Positions 1 through 7,600 of a stretch of 12,992 nt of DNA are shown here, in pieces (position 1 is the stretch's first letter; the number at the start of each line of letters is the position of its first letter). The stretch covers positions 1 through 12,992 of the forward strand of contig JBHLQS010000072.1 in NCBI GenBank assembly GCA_048883405.1, in the 5' to 3' direction. Source of the DNA: SMTZ1-83 sp048883405 (GTDB taxonomy: Archaea; Asgardarchaeota; Thorarchaeia; Thorarchaeales; Thorarchaeaceae). Both the position numbers and the translations under genes were made by a program. The notes beneath the pieces were generated by a model. The model worked only from the letters and a program-made list of their open reading frames with translations. It was not told the DNA's origin and searched no databases.

Positions 1-1457
1 GGCTGAATAATAGCCCCATCATGCCAAATTGTAAGGTTCGCATTTCCAGTCGTTACGGCGGATAAATCGGATCGCTCAATTGAAGCGTTAACATCAATAT
101 TGGATGCGAAACTGAATATAGAGGAATTCATTCCTATGTCATAGGAGGCCAAGCTGGTCACATGATTATGCCCTGTAAATATAAGAGTCCATGTTTCATC
201 ATACATGTTCGAACACAGTATGTGGGTGCCATAGTCAACATAATTGCCATAATTAACTGATGGCGATGCACTATCATAGAGTCCCGAAACACTCCAATCT
301 CCTCCCACAGTCACATTTGCGTAGCGAGATAGAGTGCCTGAAACTGCTGGATAAGCTATTGCAGTGGTTGCATTCCATTCTATTGCGGCTCCTGAATTCT
401 GTGCATCCCATATATTCGTCGTAGTGACCGTTCTCTTGTACCAAAGCGTGAGGTTATAGTTTAGGTAGACTGACTGGTTGGAGTCGAATTCTATTGCAGT
501 TAGATTCCCAGTTCCCACATTGAAGTTCCATGAGCTTCCTGCTAATGCAGATGAATTACCATTCAAGCCTACATATGTCGGGTTGGCATAGACAACTGGT
601 GCTCCATCAATTGTGCTCCATGGGACATATGTGTAATTCGTTAATCCTTCATAGGGAAGATTTGTGCTCCAAGTCGAGGAGTCGGTTCTTCTTCTTGAGG
701 TTACAAAAGAACCAGCACTGTCTTGATTTCTCCAATAGATATCTGGATACAAGGAGGAAAGGATGTCCTCATGCAAATCACTTCCATTCATATAGACAAA
801 ATAAGTTGTGCCGCTGCTTAGAATAAGACTCTCTCCATCCACGGTTTGATAATCCCATCCTGACCCATGATCAGACATCGCAGCAGGAGTTGTCAGACCC
901 GTTGAGTTGTCTGTGTAATCCGATACAATGAGAAGGTATGAGGTTCCTCGCGTAGCCGTATTGTAGTTGTCAGTGAAATATGGGACTGAGTAGTTGATGA
1001 GCATACCTGTGTGTGCCCGATTGTAGAATCCCTGAGCTAATCTGTTATAGTAAATATCGGTTGGAATTTCTGTTATGAGAAAAAGGTTGTCTGACAGTGG
1101 AGTTGGGGCGCCTATTACTACTCTCTCTGGCGCTGCCGTAATATTCTTGACATCAAAATCAGCACGATATAGATTCCAGCCTGAAACCAAGTATTGAGAA
1201 AGGTCAAGTGTGCCATTATGCGTAGCAGGCGAAACATAGGTGTTCAGAACTGATGTCTGGAGTTCTGATAATTCTCTGGTCATATAGAGGACCGAGTTCT
1301 CATTCGTGCCGAATCCACCTGCTGAAGCAAGGGAGTTCATATCCTTAGTTTTGTTTCCTAAAGCCTCCGTTTCTGCATGAAGTGTCGTATTATTGTCGCC
1401 TGAATATGGAACAAGTAGTAGAACGATGATGATGAGCGGCAATAGCAATCTTTTCAT
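1..1457 (-). CDS. Secreted surface protein, N-terminal part (partial, paralogue of the giant Ig-repeat protein)
   Basis: An open frame of 485 codons runs from ATG at 1457 off the left edge, so the C-terminus is missing. It starts with a clear signal peptide: MKR, then a hydrophobic run at residues 4-18 (LLLPLIIIVLLLVPY), with possible cleavage near A28. The rest matches the N-terminal head of the next gene on the same strand (its residues about 95-517). In one stretch, starting GFYNRAHTG here and GFYNRPHNG there, I count 37 identical residues of 55. Other shared motifs are SGWNLY/PGWLLY, AAPER, NYTYVPW/NYTYIPW and the cysteine motif ILCSN/VICSN. NxS/T sequons are frequent. The frame stops at the edge just where the paralogue enters its Ig-like modules, so the full gene may also carry a repeat stalk, which cannot be checked here. 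Function is unknown; a cell-surface or adhesion role is inferred. The start is supported by AGAGGG six bases upstream. Confidence 0.85.
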   Translation of the reverse strand, partial: MKRLLLPLIIIVLLLVPYSGDNNTTLHAETEALGNKTKDMNSLASAGGFGTNENSVLYMTRELSELQTSVLNTYVSPATHNGTLDLSQYLVSGWNLYRADFDVKNITAAPERVVIGAPTPLSDNLFLITEIPTDIYYNRLAQGFYNRAHTGMLINYSVPYFTDNYNTATRGTSYLLIVSDYTDNSTGLTTPAAMSDHGSGWDYQTVDGESLILSSGTTYFVYMNGSDLHEDILSSLYPDIYWRNQDSAGSFVTSRRRTDSSTWSTNLPYEGLTNYTYVPWSTIDGAPVVYANPTYVGLNGNSSALAGSSWNFNVGTGNLTAIEFDSNQSVYLNYNLTLWYKRTVTTTNIWDAQNSGAAIEWNATTAIAYPAVSGTLSRYANVTVGGDWSVSGLYDSASPSVNYGNYVDYGTHILCSNMYDETWTLIFTGHNHVTSLASYDIGMNSSIFSFASNIDVNASIERSDLSAVTTGNANLTIWHDGAIIQ

Positions 1458-1463
1458 TGGGTT

Positions 1464-1469
1464 CCCTCT
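1464..1469 (-). promoter_or_regulatory. Ribosome binding site of the partial surface-protein gene
   Basis: On the minus strand AGAGGG lies six bases upstream of the ATG at 1457. It matches the anti-Shine-Dalgarno end of archaeal 16S rRNA and fixes the start codon, giving a product that opens directly with a signal peptide. Confidence 0.6.
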
Positions 1470-1546
1470 TGCAGGGGGTTTTCCTCAGCGTATCGTCTGA
1501 GTTCTTACATTCATACTCTCTTGATTTTCGAGCTCTGAAACTACAC

Positions 1547-1559
1547 TTGTGAATCACAA
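1547..1559. promoter_or_regulatory. Palindrome TTGTGA-A-TCACAA, possible operator
   Basis: A perfect 13-base inverted repeat (six-base arms, one central base) lies about 90 bases upstream of the partial gene's ATG. A second inverted repeat with TTGT/ACAA ends lies seven bases away. The symmetry suits a dimeric winged-helix regulator. No regulator can be named from the sequence, and chance remains possible for a site this short. Confidence 0.35.
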
Positions 1560-1565
1560 AGGACT

Positions 1566-1582
1566 ATACAACATTTTTGTAT
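1566..1582. promoter_or_regulatory. Inverted repeat ATACAA-n5-TTGTAT, possible operator or hairpin
   Basis: Six-base arms are perfect around a five-base spacer. On the minus strand the second arm reads TTGTATAG, which could also serve as a TATA element; the expected start site would then fall near 1540 with the neighbouring palindrome between the two. As RNA it could form a short hairpin downstream of the giant gene, but there is no strong T-tract after it, so terminator function is weakly supported. Confidence 0.3.
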
Positions 1583-1627
1583 GGCGTCACAAAATGCCTG
1601 CTTCAGCTGAATATCTCTCTACAGCTA

Positions 1628-1637
1628 TGATATATCA
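1628..1637 (-). promoter_or_regulatory. TATA-like element TGATATATCA, possible promoter of the partial gene
   Basis: A ten-base AT-rich palindrome resembling an archaeal TATA box lies 20 bases beyond the stop codon of the giant gene. If used on the minus strand it would give a start site near 1605 and a leader of about 150 bases containing both inverted repeats. It has no obvious purine-rich BRE, so the call is tentative. The rest of 1458-1656 holds no gene that I can see. Confidence 0.25.
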
Positions 1638-1656
1638 ATTAACTGCGCGTGTCACC

Positions 1657-4600
1657 CTACGATATTTCGTCGCTCAAAGCACTTCGAAATCTCACTAGCT
1701 TCTTGCGCCCCACTCGAATATCCTGAAAATCAGGATCAGAGTCCAATATCTGCTTGACAATATCGCTAACCTTCCTAGCCGACATATTCAGTCGATTTGC
1801 TATCTCTGCCCTGATAGCTCCCTCCTCAAGACTGAAGACAAAGGACTTGATTCTCTCAGCATCAGTTGCATCTGGCCCTATGATTCGCCAGATATCTCCG
1901 TAGACACTGATGTTTTTCGGCCAATCAAGAATCTCCATCTCAAATTGATCCTCGAATGTTTCCACCAGCAGCTGTAGATTCTCTCTGTACCGAACCTTTT
2001 CCTCAGCGTAGGCAGTCAGGACTCCCGCTATCCTCTTGCCCCCGTAGACGAAAACCTTCTGTCCATGAAGGCTCATCTCGAATGTAAATCCGGGAAGGTC
2101 TTTCCCTCTCACGCCCTCTGCTGCAATGTCTTCTAAGGCTCTTATGATGAAGGAATCCTGGGCTGTTGCTAAATAGGACTTCGCAAGAATATGCGATCGC
2201 TTTTCCATGTTGTAGAGGATGCAATGCCTAACTCCTTCAAGGTGTCCTATGGCCTGAAGAATCGAATTAGAGTCCAAAGTAGCTTTAGGCTTCCTGCGAG
2301 ACTTGGAATATCCTATCCCCGCCACCGCTGCCACGGCTGCGGCAAGCATTAACTGGACCAACGGGTCGCTCAAGAATGCAAGCAATCCAGACGTCGTTGG
2401 TTGTCTTACACTAACAGTCATTTCATTGGTTTCTTTGGCCCATGCAGATCTAGACCCCTCAAACTCGGCCTTTATTCGAATAGAAGTTGAGCCTTCAGGT
2501 GCTTGGACTTGTGCTGTGGCATTTCCCCCTTGATTGGTAATCCCGCTTCGGACAATTACGTCGGTGCCATCTTGGTTGTAGACAGTGATGAGAAACAGGA
2601 TTTCAATCCCGGCAACGGGGCTTCCGTCGTTGGTAAGTGTAGCAGTCAGGTAAATCGTGTCCCCTTCTTCAACTTGGCTAGGGCTCACATACAGCCTCAA
2701 TCTGTAATCGTCCTTAGGCAAAATAGAAAGTGAGATGGTTCCCTCTGTTAAGTCGCAGTCCATTGCTGTTGCCATGATATTGAGGGAGTAATTGCCAGGC
2801 GAGAATTCTGTATCGAGATGAATATGGAAATGGTATGATTCCGTGGTTGAGTTGAAGGTCATGTAGTAGTCTGATCCATGAAATGACAGAACTACACTTG
2901 CCCAATGAACAGGACGAATGTAGACCGTGTCATTAAGGTATATACTCACTTCCAGCATTTCATCTTGGTACTCTACTATAGTAGACTCGAAAATCATCTC
3001 CATGGGAATTGACATTATATAGATAGTTTCATTGCTGCTGGCTCCCATATGCCCAATCTTGGATAGGTTCAGAAGGAATAGATACGAACCATTATGGAGG
3101 TCGGCATTGAGGGTAACCTCGAACTGACCAATCCCCAGCTGAATGTAACCATAAGTCCCAGGCCAATCTATCGATATGAGGTCTGGATCGATATATGTGG
3201 AGGTTCTTGTGTCTTCATATGTGATGATGAAGCTGTAGGTTCCATTCACATATGTGCTCCCTGAAGGTCCAATTGTCATTTGCGTTGGGATCATAATGAC
3301 AATGATTGTGAATGTTGCATTGAGTGTTCTAAAGCCATATGCATCTGCTATGATTAAGCATTCTGATGATCCCAGTCCAAGTCCAGCACCCGAGAAGGTC
3401 GCTTCCCAATGATCTCCCATCGGTGAAATCGCGTGGGGGCTCGTGTTCACAAACAACTGAAATGATGCACCTGGAATAAAGCTCATATTACTCATCAAGT
3501 ATGAAGCATTGAGGCTCACGGATTCGTCGTAGTATATTGTAAGGGGAGTGTAATCGAGGGTGAGTGTGGCATCTGCTGCAGTCACATTCAGAGTGAGAAA
3601 GATGGTTGTTGTCTGGAATCCGAATCTAGTGAATGTGATGTTGATCGAATGCACTCCCAAATCTAGGTAAGGTCCAAAACTTGTGTTGTAGACGCCAGAA
3701 CCCATGTGATTGATTGAAGCTGAGGAGCCTAGCAGTGTCACTTCCACAATAGCATCGATGATGGCACTGCCATTCGAGGAGTCGACATCTATCTGTAGAG
3801 TCGCTGAGGAGAGGTAATCAATCTCTGTAGAAATCCAAGATGGCGTAAGATTAGGAATGTCTTCTTCAACAAGGACAAAATACCATGCCTCACCTGATTC
3901 ATATCCGGTTCTATTTGCTCGAATAGTGAAGTTCCAGATTCCAAGCCCCAAAACCGTTGCATCAAAGCTAATGTGCCATTTCTCATCAATCGCACTATAT
4001 ACTAGATTCTGCAAACCAGTGCCATTTATTGTGAGAGTCACATTGGCTCCAAGAACTGGTTCGTAATCATGAGTATAGACTACGGCTATTGAAACACTCT
4101 CTGCATAGGATATGTTCCTATCAAAGGGAGTCCATTCAACAAGGAAGGTGTTTGCAGCAGGCGTTATGTTGATTCCCACTGTTGTTAGTGTCTGACTTGC
4201 AAAATAGGCATATGAGGCTCTGATGGTGGCGTCGTATACACCAGTATTCACCTCTGAGCCAAGAATTGAGACCTCCCAAGACCCTCCGATGTAAGTGAGG
4301 TCAAAGGTTCTATCATTGATAGTGACATTTACGGTTGCTGAATCTGGGATGTTTCCACCATAGTATGTATAATTGAGAGTGAGATTCAGATACATCGTAT
4401 ACTCAATCGTGAGATTGGATGGGCTCCACTCATAATTGAGACTTGTTGGGACGCGATCAACCGCTAGTATTGTGAGGTTCTCTTGGAATTCATAACCGTA
4501 TGCCCATGTTCGAACCAGCATGCTATGCGCGCCTAGTCCTAGATATGCTCCTGTGAGATTGGCTGTCCAGTCTTCTCCTGTAAGATTCAGTGGCAGCGTA

Positions 4601-7600
4601 AGTGACCCATCAATTGTGATATTCGCAATAACATCTCCATTTGGCACCCATGGGAATCCTATTGGATTATCGAGATTGTAGGATAGAGTAAGATAGAACC
4701 CACCGAGGTAATCAATCGAGTCCGAACTCCAATCTACAATAATATGAGTACTGGCAGTAAGAATTGAGAATGAAACGGTATCGAGATATGCCGCAGCGTA
4801 ACCGTACCTGCTGATGTTGACTATCACAGAATGATATCCCAGGTCAAAACGATTGTTGAGAAGGATTCTGTATCCTTGTGCTACTTCTTGAAGCGTTTCG
4901 GCCGTCGAGTTTACCCAGACGTCTCTTTGAATCGCCGCCGTAATAAGAGCGCCATGCGAATCTCGATACTCGAACATGAGTGTTGTCGAATTATGGTATT
5001 CGAACTCCTCATACGTCCAGCTGGGAGTTATTGTTGTAGGTTCCAAACGAATGACAAGTGATGTGCTTGGAGTTTGTTCAGCATAGCCAAACTTCCAAGC
5101 GCTAATATTCAGTGTGTGATTGCCAAAGCCAGGAGGATCGTCTGCTCCATCATAGGTAACCTCGTAGAGTTCGAGGACCGGATTCCATGTTAAAGGCCAG
5201 GGGGTGAGAATCGTGGCATTAACTGTCGCTCCTGTTATTGGCGTACCATTTAGGAAGTAGTATCCGACATAGAGTGTTGTGGACTCCAGATATGTTATGT
5301 TATTTGCATATGTGGCCTCCCAGGATACTGCAAAAGATGTGGGTTCTGGAGCTATATTCAGATCCTGCTGGTCATCGAAGGCTGTCTTATAGCCATATTT
5401 AGAAGCAGTTATCGTTAGAGAATGAGATCCAAGGCCAGGAGCCAAGTCTGTGCCATTGAAAGTTATCTTGTGAATGCTACCGTTCCAGACCAATGGCCAA
5501 GAGTCCAAACCAATACTCACCACAATGCTGGCGAGAGGAATAGATGAGCCATTGCTCATTCTATAATCAACCTCAAGGGTTGTTTTCTGGAGGTAAGTAA
5601 TCGATGATCCATCTGACCATGTGATGACGAGGCTTGTCGGCTCTTCCTCGATAATGAGCGTCTGTGTGGAGTCTATCTTCGCTTCATATCCGTGTCTCCA
5701 AGCAGAAACAGTAAGGGAATGTATACCAAGATCAGGCGGATTGTCAGAGCCATTGAATTTAATTTGATATACTTCAAGAATGGGATTCCAATTGAGGTCC
5801 CACGGCTGGCCCAGAATAGTGACATTCACAAAGGCATTTGCTATTGCAGTACCATTGGCTAGCGTATAATTGGCATAGAGATTGGTATATTCGACAAATG
5901 TGATGTTGTTCAGATGTGTGCTCTCCCAGGTAAGTACCATCACAGTTGGCTCTGGATCAATGGTGAAAGACTCTGTGCCATTGAAACTAATCGAAAAACC
6001 AAACTTTGAGGCTTGCACTGTAATGCTATGTGTGCCGATTCCAGGAAGTGCATCTGTTCCATTGATTGCTATTTCATGGAATCCTGAAGTTGCATTCCAA
6101 CTCAAAGGCCAAGAACTGGCACCTATGAACAGAGTAACACTTGCATCAGGGATGGAAGTATCATTACTCATTCTGTAATCGACAAGCAGGATAGTGCTCT
6201 GGAGAAATGTGATTGACTCTGATGGTGACCATGAAATCGCGATGCTCGTTGGTTCAGGTGATATGACAAGAGTGGAGCTATCTGTTAGGTTCTCATGGCC
6301 GTACTTCCATGCTGAGATAAGCAGATTGTGAGTATCCATGCCCGGAGGATTATCCGTTCCATTAAACCATATTCTGTAGGTTCCATCACCAGCATTCCAC
6401 CACAATTTCCAGGTGTCGTCATTTATTGTCACGTTGACAGTTGCCCCTGCAATTGGAGTTGTGTTTGCCAGCGCATAGGTGACAATAAGTTGCGTATTCT
6501 CTACATATGTTATGAAGACATCCTGCACGCTGCTGGAGATTGTGGTCGGTTCTAGGTCAATTGCAAGGGTTTCATTTATTCTCTCGTGGGCCTGGAAATG
6601 GGCCTTCCATGCTTTGATTGTGAGAATGTGCAGTCCCAGTCCTGGTTGTGCATCTGTCCCATTGAACAGAATGGAATAGTATAGTCCATTCCATGTGAGA
6701 TTCCACGTCTTGATCCCTATCGTGACATTGACAATTGCATCGAGGACAGGTGTGCCATTCATCATTTCGTAATAGACTTGCAGCTCTGTTGATTGTAGGT
6801 ACGTGATGGAGTTGAATTGAGGTGCACGCCATGACACGCTCAAATCAGTTCCCTCAAGGGTTATGATAAGTGATTGCGACCAGTCTATTGCAGTTTCAAA
6901 TCCATAAGATGACGCAGTGACATTTAGAGTGTGGGTGCCCAAACCTGGAATGGTATCTGATCCGTTGAACCTTATTCCATATGCCTGCTGTGTGTTGTTC
7001 CAGAGAAGATTCCATGAATCACTACCTATTGTTACATTCAATGCCGCACCTGGTATTATGGACGAGTTGCTCATTTCATAATACACAAAGAAGTATGTGC
7101 ACTCGAAGTAGGTGATATTGCCCTCAGGCAACCAGGAGTAGGTTAGTTGAGTTGACTCCTCTTCGATAACAAGATTCTGCGATGTGTCTACTACTTCAAT
7201 GAATCCATATTTCCAAGCACTTATGGTCAGGGCATGGCTTCCTAGGAACGGACTATCTGTTCCATTGAATGTTAGCTTGTAGGCACTGTCGATATCATCC
7301 CAGGTCATATCCCATGTTTCGCCACTGATGGTCACGTTGACTATCGCGTTTTCGATGTCCGTATTATTACTCATCCTATAATGAACTACCAACGTTGTCC
7401 GATTCACATAACTGATAGTGGAGCCATCTGGCCAATTTGTTGTTAGCGTTGTGGGATCTCTCCGTATGAAGATACTTGTAATATCAGAATTCGCGTGAAA
7501 GCCATGTTTCCATGCTTGGACAAAAAGGCTGTGATTCCCAAATTCTGGAGGATTGTCTGTGCCATTGAAAACAATCCAGTATCTTTGCAAGCTGATATCC

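Noticed and set aside
530..826. 98-codon plus-strand open frame
   Set aside because: It lies opposite the partial surface-protein gene, which is intact, starts with a signal peptide and aligns to its paralogue; this frame shows only a low-complexity His/Leu/Arg-rich product.
1566..1582. Inverted repeat read as a transcription terminator of the giant gene
   Set aside because: The stem is six mostly A-T pairs with no adjacent T-tract on the minus strand, so it is a poor terminator; it is kept only as a possible operator.
5882..6178. 98-codon plus-strand open frame opposite the repeat region
   Set aside because: It mirrors the antisense of a tandem Ig module, has no recognisable domain, and similar short frames recur at module spacing (for example 6328-6555, 7898-8089 and 8143-8340).
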